From: Desulfobacterales bacterium
GTDB taxonomy: Bacteria > Desulfobacterota > Desulfobacteria > Desulfobacterales > UBA11574
DNA length: 64,000 bases
Direction of reading: 5' to 3'
Assembly (NCBI GenBank): GCA_022340885.1
Contig: JAJDND010000080.1
Coordinates: 1 to 64,000 of the forward strand
The notes beneath the pieces were generated by a model, which was given only the letters and a program-made list of their open reading frames with translations, had not been told where the DNA came from and ran no database searches. Both the position numbers and the translations under genes were made by a program. Position 1 is the stretch's first letter; each line of letters begins with the position of its first letter. This document shows, in pieces, positions 45,755-54,866 of the stretch.

Positions 45755-47098
45755 TTATGTCGGCTTCTCAAGGTTATACCGTTTAATCTTGCTGTAAAGC
45801 GTGGAGCGATCTATACTCAAAATCTGGGCGCTTTTCGATATATTCCACCCGCATTCACGGAGTATGTCGAAGATATGCGCTTTTTCAACTTCACTGAGAG
45901 ATCGATGCCTGCTATGTTGAACGTTTTCATGGCAGAAAATCGGTAAATCTTGCGGCATAATGGAGGGACCCTTTCCGACCACCACGGCCCGTTCAACGGC
46001 ATTTTCCAGCTCTCTGACATTCCCCGGCCATTCATAAAGCATCATATCGTCTATGGCCTCGCGAGTGATCATTTTTACCGGCTTGTTGGTTTCTTGAGAA
46101 AAACGATGGAGAAAATGTTCGGCAAGAAGCGGAATATCCTCTTTTCGTTCTCTCAGCGCCGGCATCCGGAAAGAAACGACATTCAGCCGGTAATAGAGAT
46201 CTTCTCGAAGTACTCCTTGTTTGACGGCGTCTTCGACGTTTCTGTTGGTGGCGGCAATAACCCTGAAATAAGCTTCATGGGGTTGTGTACCGCCGACACG
46301 GTAAAAAACGCGATCCTCCAGCACATGCAGTAAATCGATTTGCATTCTCATGCTGATTTCACCGATCTCATCCAAAAACAACGTGCCGCCGTGCGCCATT
46401 TCCAAACGGCCCTTCTTGGTCTCTTTTGCGTCCGTAAACGCGCCTTTCTGATGACCGAACAGCTCGCTTTCCATAATATGACCTGGAATGGCGCCGCAGT
46501 TCACGGCAACAAAAGGACCGCCGGATCGGGAACTCTTGGTATGGATGGCCTTTGCGGCCAATCCCTTGCCGGTACCGGTTTCACCGGATATCAAGACCGT
46601 AGATTCCATGGGCCCCACGTCTTCGATCATGTCAAAAATTTTCTGCATGGCGATGGATTGGCCGATCATGCTCTCGAATCGGGTGCGTTCCTGGTATTGT
46701 TCCCGTAGAAAGATGTTTTCCCTGGCCTGGGCCTGATGTTCGGTGATTTTGTCGATCAGCACACCCAACGCATCGGGATCAAAGGGTTTAAGCAGGTAAT
46801 CATAAGCGCCTTTTTTCATGGCCTCGACGGCTGTTGAAATTGATCCGTATGCCGTGATCATGACCACGGCCACATCCGGATCGCTTTCCTTGACCAGCCT
46901 GAGAACGTCAAGACCACTCATTCCCTCCATCTTTATATCGACCAGAAGGATATCGAAACGGGAGTTTTTCAACATTCGCATGGCATCTTCACCGCTGGCG
47001 GCCGAAACAACTACATGGCCGTCTCGTTTCAGCCAGCCGGACAAAGACTCTCTCATAATCAGCTCATCATCGACGATAAGGATCTTGGTCTTATCCAT
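45755..47098 (-). CDS. Sigma-54-dependent response regulator with GAFTDA loop
   Basis: A 447-residue NtrC-type regulator: receiver domain with phospho-acceptor Asp 54 in LLVDIKMEGMSG, AAA+ domain with GETGTGKG Walker A near 170, and a C-terminal Fis-type HTH (KSAQILSIDRSTLYSKIKR). The sigma-54-contacting loop reads GAFTDA instead of GAFTGA. This variant occurs in natural enhancer-binding proteins, but may affect sigma-54 contact. Overlaps the kinase gene by 8 bases, so they are partners. The sigma-54 promoter at 42882 is a candidate target. Confidence 0.92.
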   Translation of the reverse strand: MDKTKILIVDDELIMRESLSGWLKRDGHVVVSAASGEDAMRMLKNSRFDILLVDIKMEGMSGLDVLRLVKESDPDVAVVMITAYGSISTAVEAMKKGAYDYLLKPFDPDALGVLIDKITEHQAQARENIFLREQYQERTRFESMIGQSIAMQKIFDMIEDVGPMESTVLISGETGTGKGLAAKAIHTKSSRSGGPFVAVNCGAIPGHIMESELFGHQKGAFTDAKETKKGRLEMAHGGTLFLDEIGEISMRMQIDLLHVLEDRVFYRVGGTQPHEAYFRVIAATNRNVEDAVKQGVLREDLYYRLNVVSFRMPALRERKEDIPLLAEHFLHRFSQETNKPVKMITREAIDDMMLYEWPGNVRELENAVERAVVVGKGPSIMPQDLPIFCHENVQHSRHRSLSEVEKAHIFDILRECGWNISKSAQILSIDRSTLYSKIKRYNLEKPT

Positions 47099-48665
47099 AA
47101 AATCCTCCGCGTTGATCGGGGGTTAGGGCGGGTTGTTTCAAGGGAAGCCGTATGGTAAATATATTGCCTTTTTCTTCACCGGGTTTCACATAGATGGTGC
47201 CGTTATGATCTCTGATCAATCCGTAGGCCACCGACAGTCCGAGCCCGACACCTTTTCCTTTCTTCTTGGTGGTAAAAAAAGGTTCGAAAATTTTGGAAAC
47301 ATCCGCTTTGGGAATCGCAACGCCGGTGTCTTCAAAACTGATGGAAACCTTGTTGGATGTTTTCAGGAATCGGGTTTTCACGCTCAAAATACCGCTTTTA
47401 TCCGCCTCGATATTTTCAGCGGCATTGGAAATGATATTCATAAAAACCTGTTGAAGACAATCTTCAGAACCGATGATATCAGGCAGATCCGTATAATAAC
47501 ATTTTTCAATCTTAACGCCGTTCAGCTTAAGAAGGTTTGCATTTAAAAACAGCGTCTTATCGATCAGCCGGTTGATGTCCACCTTTTTGAACTCCATCTT
47601 GGATTCTCGGGAAAATGCGAGCAGGTTGGTAACGATTCGGCTGATACGCCGGGTTTCCGCTTCCATGAGCGTCAAATAGTGAAGAAATGTTTCAATATCT
47701 TTCTTTCGTCCGATCGATTCTTCTCCAATAATCCGCTTCATGAGCATTGTCAGGTTCAAAATGCCCGCGATGGGATTGTTGATTTCGTGAACAACGGAAG
47801 CAGATAACTTTCCCAAAGAAGACATTTTATCCTGATGAAGAAGTTTGTCATGGGTTTCTTTTAACTGTCGCGTTCGTTCTTCTACCATGTGCTCGAGTCG
47901 GCGGGTAATTTCTTCTTCTTCCAGTTTTTGTTGGGTAATATCCCGGCTGATGTGAATAAACTTGGAAATTTTGCCGTCTTTTTCCCATACAGGATAGACG
48001 CTGACCTCTATGTGAAGCGGATCCCCGTCGGGATCGACCCGGGTCCGGACTTGACGGCAGGGTCTTTTGTTTCGGATGACATCGCCCAGCGGGCAATCGT
48101 ATTCGGATTCATCACAGGGATAGATCAATTGCTGATAGATTTCATGGCACTTGCGACCGATAACGTCTTTGCGCGAATATCTCATCTTGTTCAAGTAGGC
48201 ATCATTGACCTCTATGATATCCATGCCGGGCGAAATGACCATAATATAATCTTGAATGCCGTTTAAAATGGTTTCAATTTCTTCATTTCGCTTTCTTAAC
48301 TTGTTCTCTTCAGCGTGAAGTGCCTTCCAGAAGACATTAAAGACATTGAATGCCATAATCCGGATTCGAGTCGGCCGGGTTGCGAGGATGTCTTCCAATA
48401 TCGTCTCGTCGGGAGTCAGAAGGATAATCAGATGTATGTTGTAGCGGCGATCGTAAAGATCGTGATAGTCACTGAATGTGAGCAGGCCGAATTCTTCCGC
48501 CTGACGCATTCCCGGAGAAGAGGAATCGGGGTCTGCCACAGCCAGGACAGGGGCGTTGACACTATCATGGGTCAAATCAAACGTCGTCTTTTTCAGAACT
48601 TCCCTGCAAATATTTCCCCCGCCGACCAGGGCAATGTTCACGACCGAAGGTTTTCTGTCCGGCAT
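47091..48665 (-). CDS. Cytoplasmic histidine kinase with Rossmann-like N-terminus and PAS
   Basis: A 524-residue kinase without membrane segments. Residues ~1-105 look like a nucleotide-binding Rossmann fold of the Gfo/Idh type (NIALVGGGNICREVL, VLAVADPDSSSPGM, HLIILLTPDETI). Then comes a PAS domain (~128-240) with a CDESEYDCPLGD string, the HisKA with phospho-acceptor His in VHEINNPIAGI near 295, and HATPase motifs DTGVAIP and GVGLGLSV. It may sense a dinucleotide or metabolite plus a redox signal (inference). Pairs with the GAFTDA regulator. Confidence 0.9.
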   Translation of the reverse strand: MPDRKPSVVNIALVGGGNICREVLKKTTFDLTHDSVNAPVLAVADPDSSSPGMRQAEEFGLLTFSDYHDLYDRRYNIHLIILLTPDETILEDILATRPTRIRIMAFNVFNVFWKALHAEENKLRKRNEEIETILNGIQDYIMVISPGMDIIEVNDAYLNKMRYSRKDVIGRKCHEIYQQLIYPCDESEYDCPLGDVIRNKRPCRQVRTRVDPDGDPLHIEVSVYPVWEKDGKISKFIHISRDITQQKLEEEEITRRLEHMVEERTRQLKETHDKLLHQDKMSSLGKLSASVVHEINNPIAGILNLTMLMKRIIGEESIGRKKDIETFLHYLTLMEAETRRISRIVTNLLAFSRESKMEFKKVDINRLIDKTLFLNANLLKLNGVKIEKCYYTDLPDIIGSEDCLQQVFMNIISNAAENIEADKSGILSVKTRFLKTSNKVSISFEDTGVAIPKADVSKIFEPFFTTKKKGKGVGLGLSVAYGLIRDHNGTIYVKPGEEKGNIFTIRLPLKQPALTPDQRGGFYG

Positions 48666-49068
48666 TGATTTGAGTCCTTAACATAAGTTGTTAAAGATTT
48701 AAATTATCACAAGGTTTTGGAAGATGCAACCATCATGTCACATTGTGTCATCATCAGCAGATTTGGAGGATTATGAAATGCTGATGCGATCATATACAAA
48801 ATATTTTTGCACATAATGAGGTTTTACAATATATTTTAACGGGGATTAAAACGCTTGCTGACGTGATGGCTTCGAGGGGTTTTTATTTGTTGACAGAAAA
48901 TACCACGATGTGGCATATTGATCTCTGGTGCTCGAATGGTACGGAAAAATTTCAAGGCGAATATTTCATGAAAGATCGGGGCAGTTTTACGGGGGTGGGT
49001 GAAAACTGATGAGACATAAAGATACTTGTCAATTTTCATGCGCGGTCAAGGTCTGATAAGGAAAAACA
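48666..49068. other. Divergent control region, kinase / hdrCBA
   Basis: This 403-base stretch lies between the kinase gene (reverse) and hdrC (forward). It holds the hdr promoter with the shared operator at 48890-48920. I find no sigma-54 site here with correct spacing in either direction. Confidence 0.5.
48890..48920 (+). promoter_or_regulatory. hdrCBA-cysK promoter with shared operator
   Basis: TTGACA (48890-48895), 5 bases, then TACCACGATGTGGCA (48901-48915), overlapping a possible -10 CATATT (48914-48919) at an 18-base spacer. Same layout as before cysE and the HTH/two-CW gene. About 150 bases before the hdrC ATG. Confidence 0.7.
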
Positions 49069-49704
49069 ATGAATACCACGGTGATGGATCATAACATGTC
49101 ATCTGAACGCCGACCCGGAGAAGAAAGAAAGTTCATCGGCGACAGGGGGGATTATTTTCTGAACAGAATCCAAGGGGAAACCAATGGGAATGTTTCGGCG
49201 TGCTATCAATGCGAACGCTGCACCAATGCCTGTCCGGTCAGTCATTTCATGGACATCAAGCCTCACCAGGTTATCCGTTACGTTCAATTGGGATGGCGGG
49301 AAGACCTGTTGAGATCGTCCACCATATGGGTATGTTTGTCCTGTGAGATGTGCACCACTTACTGTCCCAATGAAGTGAGGGTTGCGGAAATCATCAATCA
49401 TTTGAGAAACATTGCAGCGCACTCATCCATTGCACCCAAAGAAAAACAATTGGCTGTGTTTCACCGGACATTTCTGGAGGTTCTGAGTAAATCCGGCAGG
49501 GTCAACGAATTTCGGTTGATGAAAGCGTTTTATTCAAAACCGCATATTTTGAGCGAAAAAATTAAAAGCGGGAATTTGAAAGAAGAACTCTTGTTGGGCC
49601 TGGCCCTGTTGAAAAAAGGAAGGTTGAAACCGTTCTCAACCAGATCGAAGCTTACAAAGGACATTCGAAAAGCCTATATTCAGTCCCGAGGAGAAATCGT
49701 TTGA
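49069..49704 (+). CDS. hdrC: Heterodisulfide reductase-like subunit C
   Basis: A 211-residue iron-sulfur protein with two classic CxxCxxCxxxC [4Fe-4S] motifs at Cys 45/48/51/55 and 89/92/95/99. It should pass electrons between HdrA and HdrB. The N-terminal ~40 residues are an extension rather than part of the ferredoxin fold. The stop overlaps the next ATG by one base (TGATG), so the two are coupled. Confidence 0.92.
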   Translation: MNTTVMDHNMSSERRPGEERKFIGDRGDYFLNRIQGETNGNVSACYQCERCTNACPVSHFMDIKPHQVIRYVQLGWREDLLRSSTIWVCLSCEMCTTYCPNEVRVAEIINHLRNIAAHSSIAPKEKQLAVFHRTFLEVLSKSGRVNEFRLMKAFYSKPHILSEKIKSGNLKEELLLGLALLKKGRLKPFSTRSKLTKDIRKAYIQSRGEIV

Positions 49705-50537
49705 TGAAGCTGTCTTTTTATCCCGGCTGTTCTTTGGAAGGCATGGCCGCCGATTATGCGCGATCCATCGATGCGGTCTTTAAAGCGTTGGATATCGATC
49801 TGGTGGAAATCGACGACTGGTCCTGTTGCGGAGCGACGGCCGCCCACAGTCTCAGCGAGGCCATGTCGGTGATATTGCCGGCAAGGAACCTGTCTGCCGC
49901 AGAACAAATGGGTCTTGATATTGTCGCGCCCTGTGCCAACTGTTTCAACCGCCTTCGGTTTTCCCAACAAATGATACAAAAAAAGGTGCTGGATATCCCG
50001 TGGCCGGTAACCGGCGACCTAAAGATTCATGATATGACGCGTTTTCTGGCCCAGCCGGCCATGATCAAACAGATCAAGAAACGGGTGTTGAAGCCTTTAA
50101 ACGGTCTGAAACTGGTTTGCTATTATGGCTGTCAGATGGTGCGCCCGCCGAGAATTACCGGTTATACGGACTATGAGAACCCCCAGACATTGGATCGCAT
50201 TGCAGATGCCGTCGGCGCCCGGGTGATCGACTGGTCTTATAAAGCCACCTGTTGCGGCGCCAGCATCGGCATCGGGCGCCGGGAAATTGGAAATTCGTTG
50301 ACAAAAAGACTTTTGGATAAAGCGCGGCAAGCCGGTGCCGAAGCAGTTGTCGTATCCTGTCCGTTGTGTCAGTCGAATTTGGATATGATTCAGAAAGATG
50401 GGTTAGAACAACCGGTTCCGGTATTTTATTTTACGGAGCTTATCCGTTTGTGTTTCAGCGAGAGAAGGGATCCGAAATGGTTTAAAATGCATTTTGCCGA
50501 TCCGGTCCCGCTGTTGAGCAAAATCAATGCGATCTGA
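49704..50537 (+). CDS. hdrB: Heterodisulfide reductase-like subunit B
   Basis: A 277-residue protein with two CCG domains: SCCGATAAH with APCANC, and TCCGASIGIG with SCPLCQSN. CCG domains bind the noncubane [4Fe-4S] clusters that cleave disulfides in methanogen HdrB. In sulfate reducers the substrate is not CoM-S-S-CoB; a small thiol or protein disulfide is likely but unknown. The ATG at 49704 follows GAGGAG; a TTG at 49701 is possible. Confidence 0.92.
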   Translation: MKLSFYPGCSLEGMAADYARSIDAVFKALDIDLVEIDDWSCCGATAAHSLSEAMSVILPARNLSAAEQMGLDIVAPCANCFNRLRFSQQMIQKKVLDIPWPVTGDLKIHDMTRFLAQPAMIKQIKKRVLKPLNGLKLVCYYGCQMVRPPRITGYTDYENPQTLDRIADAVGARVIDWSYKATCCGASIGIGRREIGNSLTKRLLDKARQAGAEAVVVSCPLCQSNLDMIQKDGLEQPVPVFYFTELIRLCFSERRDPKWFKMHFADPVPLLSKINAI

Positions 50538-50564
50538 TCATAAAATCGTGAAACGATTTTATGA
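50538..50564 (+). other. Stem-loop between hdrB and hdrA
   Basis: TCATAAAATCGT (50538-50549) pairs perfectly with ACGATTTTATGA (50553-50564) around a GAA loop, starting next to the hdrB stop. No T-run follows, so it is more likely an mRNA processing or stability element than a terminator. Confidence 0.6.
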
Positions 50565-50632
50565 GAAGCGATGATAACGCGAAGTTCCGCTAAAGGCTAA
50601 GTATTTTAGAAAACAGATGGATTATCATTATA

Positions 50633-53600
50633 ATGGCCGTTGATCTTAAAAGTCCGGTGGGAAAAGTGATCGTTGTCGGCGGCGGCATCGGAGGGATCCA
50701 GTGCGCCCTCGATCTGGCGGATACCGGCTTTTATGTCTATCTTGTCGAGAAATCGTCCACCCTGGGCGGCACAATGGCCCGTCTGGACAAGACATTCCCC
50801 ACCAATGACTGTTCTACCTGCATGTTTTCTCCCAAACTGGTCCAGGTGGCCGGACATGAGAACATCGAAATTATGACCCGAAGCCGCATCCTCGGTTTAA
50901 AAGGAAATCCGGGCCGATTCACCGCGACGGTTCAAAAACGGCCCCGGTACATCAACGAGGAAAAATGTATTGCCTGCGGCCAATGTGCCGAAAAATGCCC
51001 CAAAAAAGTGCCCGACCCGTTTAACGGCTCGCTGGGGATGCGGAAAGCAGCCTTTTTAACCTTTCCCCAGGCCGTTCCGTTAAAGTATGCGATCGATGCC
51101 GAACACTGCCTTTACTTGACCAAAGGAAAATGCGGGATTTGCCGAAAAATCTGCCCGGCTGGTGCCGTGGACTACGATCAGAAGCCCGAAACCCTGCAAA
51201 TCGATGCCGGCGCGCTGGTGATTTCCACCGGTTTCGAACCGGCGTTGACAGCCAGTGAAGGAGAGTTCGGCTACGGAAGATATCAAAATGTGGTGACATC
51301 CCTGCAGTATGAACGGATGCTGTCGGCCACCGGCCCCTATGAAGGGCATATCCGGCGGCCTTCCGACGGGAAAGTCCCCCACAGTGTCGCGTGGATACAG
51401 TGCGTCATGTCCCGGGACCCTTCCAGAAACCGCCCCTTTTGCTCTTCGGTCTGCTGTATGCATGCCGCCAAACAGGCGATTTTGACCCGTACCCATGAAC
51501 CGGATACCCGGGCCGCCATTTACTTCATGGACGTTCGGGCCCAAGGCAAAGGCTTTGACGACTACGTGGACCGCGCACGTTTCAACTACGGCGTGCAGTA
51601 CCTGAGGTCCATGATTTCCCAAGTCTATCTGAACCCTGAAAACGAGAATCTGATCATCGAAACATTTGATCACCACCTTAACCGGAAAAAAGAAGAAGAG
51701 TACGATCTGGTGGTTTTATCCACCGGCTTCAAACCGTCTCAGGGGTTTTCCGACCTCGCGGCAACATTGGGTTTGGCTGCGAACCCCTATGGATTTCTGA
51801 CCACGGAATTCGACGAACCGGTGTCTACGTCCCGGCCGGGTATATTTGTCTGTGGCGGCATCGAAGCGCCGAAAGACATTCCCGAAACGGTCATCCAAGC
51901 CGGCGCCGCCGCAGCCGAAGCCGCCATCCTGGTCAGCGAGGCCAGATATACCGAAACGGCCACCCGAGAGACGGTGCCGGAAAAACCCATTGAAGCCGAT
52001 CCCAGAGTGGGTGTTTTTGTGTGTCATTGCGGGACTAATATCGCCGGCGTCGTCGATATTGAAAACGTGGTGGCGGCGGTGAAAAAACTGCCCCACGTGG
52101 TGTTCGCCACCGACTTTATGTTTACCTGTTCCACGGAAACCCAGCAGAACATTGTCGATCTCATAAAAGAACACCGGTTAAACCGCGTGGTGGTGGCGGC
52201 ATGTTCGCCGAAAACCCATGAGCCGCTCTTTCAGGAAACCCTGAAAGAGGCGGGATTGAACCCTTATCTGTTTGAACTGGCCAGTATCCGGGACCAGTGT
52301 TCCTGGGTTCACGGCAATAATCCTGCGAAAGCCACCCAAAAATCCAAGGAACTGATTCGATCCAGCGTGTCCCGGGCGGTTCAACTCGAACCGCTGTATG
52401 ACAATTCATATGCGGTGGTGAATAAGGGACTGGTCATCGGCGGAGGTCTGGCCGGCATGACTGCTGCATTGACCATTGCGGATCAGGGATTTCATGTTTA
52501 CCTGGTGGAAAGAAGCGACCGGCTGGGGGGCTTTGCGCAAAATCTTCCCTTCACGCTGGAAGGACATTCCCCGGCGCGCTTGATCCGTTATCTCATAGAA
52601 AGGGTCAACCATCATCCGAATATTTCCGTTTATCTGGAAAGCAAACTGGATTCCCATCGCGGACATTTAGGTGCATTTAATGGGTCGGTTCAAAAAAATG
52701 ACGAGCGCGTGGATATTCAATACGGCGCCTTGGTCGTGGCCACCGGCGGCCGTCCCTATGAACCCAAAGAGTATCTTTACGGACAGGATGACCGGATTGT
52801 CACTCAGGTTCAATTCTCCAAACGTCTTGTCGATGATCCTTCATGGGCCCGCCGGCTCAAAAGAATTGTTATGATTCAATGCGTGGGGTCCCGGGAGCCG
52901 GACTTTCCCTTTTGCAGCAGGGTGTGTTGTTCGGCTGCCGTGAAAAACAGCATTGCGCTAAAAGAAATGAACCCCGGCGCACAGGTGGTGGTGTTGTATC
53001 GAGATGTCAGAACTTTTGGATTCAAAGAATTATATTACCAGAAAGCCCGGGAAAAAGGCGTCCTGTTTTTTCGGTACATTCCTGAAGAAAAACCGGCGGT
53101 ATATGATGACGCCGGTCAATTGATGGTGGATTTCACGGATCGCAGTTCTCATCGCGATTTTCGCGTTTCGCCCGACCTGGTGGTATTGAGCGCCGGTATC
53201 CGGCCCGGTGAAGGCGCCATGCAAATTGCCCGGCTGTTAAAACTGCCCGTTGCCGAAACGGGGTTTTTCCTGGAAGCGCATGTCAAATTAAGACCGGTTG
53301 AATTTGCCGCTTCGGGTATTTTCCTGGCGGGTCTTGCCCATAGCCCCCGCTTTATGGAAGAGAGCGTCACCATGGCCAAAAGCGCCGGGCAGCAGGCCAT
53401 GAAAATTTTGTGCAAAGAGCGGATGAAGACGTCCGCAGCCGTGGCCGAAGTCGATCCTGAAAAATGCGCGGCATGTTTGGCCTGCGTGCGTGTGTGCCCG
53501 TTCAATGCGCCGTTTATCAATGGAGACGGGGTGTCCGAAATTCTGCCGTCGGCCTGCATGGGATGCGGCATCTGCGCGTCGGAATGTCCCGCCAAAGCCA

Positions 53601-53671
53601 TCCAGTTGAAACACAGTACCGACGATCAGGTCCTGGCCAAGATCGATGCATTGCTGGCGTCGGCCCTTTGA
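50633..53671 (+). CDS. hdrA: Heterodisulfide reductase-like subunit A, double-FAD form
   Basis: A 1012-residue HdrA with two FAD modules. The first starts with VVGGGIGGIQCALDLAD near 14, with the Cys-rich TNDCSTCMFSPKL, two 4Fe-4S motifs (CIACGQCAEKCP near 109; CGICRKICP near 164). A linker domain has VFVCHCGTNIAG near 461. The second FAD module starts with VIGGGLAGMTAALTIAD near 602, and the C-terminus is a two-cluster ferredoxin (CAACLACVRVCP, CMGCGICASECP). Such enzymes bifurcate electrons from a donor to ferredoxin and HdrBC. No MvhD, FlxABCD or hydrogenase is adjacent, so the donor is unknown. Confidence 0.93.
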   Translation: MAVDLKSPVGKVIVVGGGIGGIQCALDLADTGFYVYLVEKSSTLGGTMARLDKTFPTNDCSTCMFSPKLVQVAGHENIEIMTRSRILGLKGNPGRFTATVQKRPRYINEEKCIACGQCAEKCPKKVPDPFNGSLGMRKAAFLTFPQAVPLKYAIDAEHCLYLTKGKCGICRKICPAGAVDYDQKPETLQIDAGALVISTGFEPALTASEGEFGYGRYQNVVTSLQYERMLSATGPYEGHIRRPSDGKVPHSVAWIQCVMSRDPSRNRPFCSSVCCMHAAKQAILTRTHEPDTRAAIYFMDVRAQGKGFDDYVDRARFNYGVQYLRSMISQVYLNPENENLIIETFDHHLNRKKEEEYDLVVLSTGFKPSQGFSDLAATLGLAANPYGFLTTEFDEPVSTSRPGIFVCGGIEAPKDIPETVIQAGAAAAEAAILVSEARYTETATRETVPEKPIEADPRVGVFVCHCGTNIAGVVDIENVVAAVKKLPHVVFATDFMFTCSTETQQNIVDLIKEHRLNRVVVAACSPKTHEPLFQETLKEAGLNPYLFELASIRDQCSWVHGNNPAKATQKSKELIRSSVSRAVQLEPLYDNSYAVVNKGLVIGGGLAGMTAALTIADQGFHVYLVERSDRLGGFAQNLPFTLEGHSPARLIRYLIERVNHHPNISVYLESKLDSHRGHLGAFNGSVQKNDERVDIQYGALVVATGGRPYEPKEYLYGQDDRIVTQVQFSKRLVDDPSWARRLKRIVMIQCVGSREPDFPFCSRVCCSAAVKNSIALKEMNPGAQVVVLYRDVRTFGFKELYYQKAREKGVLFFRYIPEEKPAVYDDAGQLMVDFTDRSSHRDFRVSPDLVVLSAGIRPGEGAMQIARLLKLPVAETGFFLEAHVKLRPVEFAASGIFLAGLAHSPRFMEESVTMAKSAGQQAMKILCKERMKTSAAVAEVDPEKCAACLACVRVCPFNAPFINGDGVSEILPSACMGCGICASECPAKAIQLKHSTDDQVLAKIDALLASAL

Positions 53672-53797
53672 CATTGACAATTCGGCAGCCATAAGGCGCC
53701 GTCGGCTTGTTAGACCAATTCCGGCAGGCGAATCATCCTGACTGTCCTTCCCGAAGCATCTTGGGACGCATCTTTTCGTATAAACATGGAGGGAATT

Positions 53798-54718
53798 ATG
53801 AACGTATTCAAAGATATCAATTCTACCGTTGGATCGACGCCGCTGGTGCGTCTCAATACCATTGCCGATGGGCTCGGCGCCGGAGTTATCGCCAAGCTCG
53901 AGTTTTTCAATCCATTGGGAAGCGTCAAGGATAGAATCGGCATTTCCATGATCGAATCGGCTGAGGCCAAAGGACTGATAAACCCGCAGACCACTATTGT
54001 CGAGCCTACCAGCGGCAACACCGGCATTGCCCTGGCGTTTGTCTGCGCCGTCAAAAAGTATCCTTTGGTGTTGACCATGCCCGAAACCATGAGCGTCGAG
54101 CGGCAAAAGCTTTTAAAGCATCTGGGCGCAAAGCTTGTCTTGACGCCGGGAACAGAGGGAATGAAAGGGTCCATCGCAAAAGCCGGCGAAATTTTGAAGC
54201 ATACCGCCAATGCATATATGCCCGACCAGTTTTCAAATCCCGCCAACCCGGAAGCGCACCGCAAGACCACCGCCGAAGAAATATGGCGAGGTACGGAAGG
54301 CAACGTGGATATCTTTGTTTCAGGGGTCGGAACCGGCGGCACCATTACCGGCGTATCCGAAGTGATCAAGGCCCGGAACCCATCGTTCAAATCGGTGGCG
54401 GTGGAGCCGGCGGATTCGCCCGTTCTCTCCGGCGGAAAGCCCGGGCCGCACAAAATTCAGGGCATCGGCGCCGGCTTTGTTCCGGACGTGCTGAATACAG
54501 GCATCATCGACGATATCGTGACGGTGACCAATGATCAGGCCTTTGAAACCGCCCGAAAGCTGGCGGCGCTGGAAGGGATATTGTGCGGCATATCATCCGG
54601 CGCTGCTGTTTGGGCCGCTCTGGAGCTCGCAAGGCGGACCGAAAATAAAGGAAAACAGATCGTGGTGGTTTTGCCGAGCACCGGTGAAAGATATTTAAGC
54701 ACGGATTTGTTTTTATAA
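53798..54718 (+). CDS. cysK: Cysteine synthase A
   Basis: A 306-residue PLP enzyme that makes cysteine from O-acetylserine and sulfide. It has [13 protein letters not shown], the PLP Lys in [11 protein letters not shown] near 41, TSGNTG near 72 and [12 protein letters not shown]. The ATG at 53798 follows GGAGGG by 6 bases; an ATG at 53786 is also in frame. It follows hdrA after ~125 bases on the same strand without a clear terminator, and may be read through from the hdr promoter. cysE, its partner, shares the operator. Confidence 0.95.
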   Translation: MNVFKDINSTVGSTPLVRLNTIADGLGAGVIAKLEFFNPLGSVKDRIGISMIESAEAKGLINPQTTIVEPTSGNTGIALAFVCAVKKYPLVLTMPETMSVERQKLLKHLGAKLVLTPGTEGMKGSIAKAGEILKHTANAYMPDQFSNPANPEAHRKTTAEEIWRGTEGNVDIFVSGVGTGGTITGVSEVIKARNPSFKSVAVEPADSPVLSGGKPGPHKIQGIGAGFVPDVLNTGIIDDIVTVTNDQAFETARKLAALEGILCGISSGAAVWAALELARRTENKGKQIVVVLPSTGERYLSTDLFL

Positions 54719-54866
54719 TCCCGGAGCCATCATATATCCGCCTGATGACCGGATGGGTTTAATATGCCGGCAATGGATTTGCCCCATTTTACGCTGCCGA
54801 TTAAAAGCGCCTTATATTATCTTTGAAATATCTATGGCAAAAATAGGGGCGAGAAAGGTGTGGAAT

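Noticed and set aside
49072-49086. AATACCACGGTG at the start of hdrC as a second operator copy
   Set aside because: It lies in the coding sequence, lacks the second half of the palindrome and has no TTGACA 5 bases upstream.
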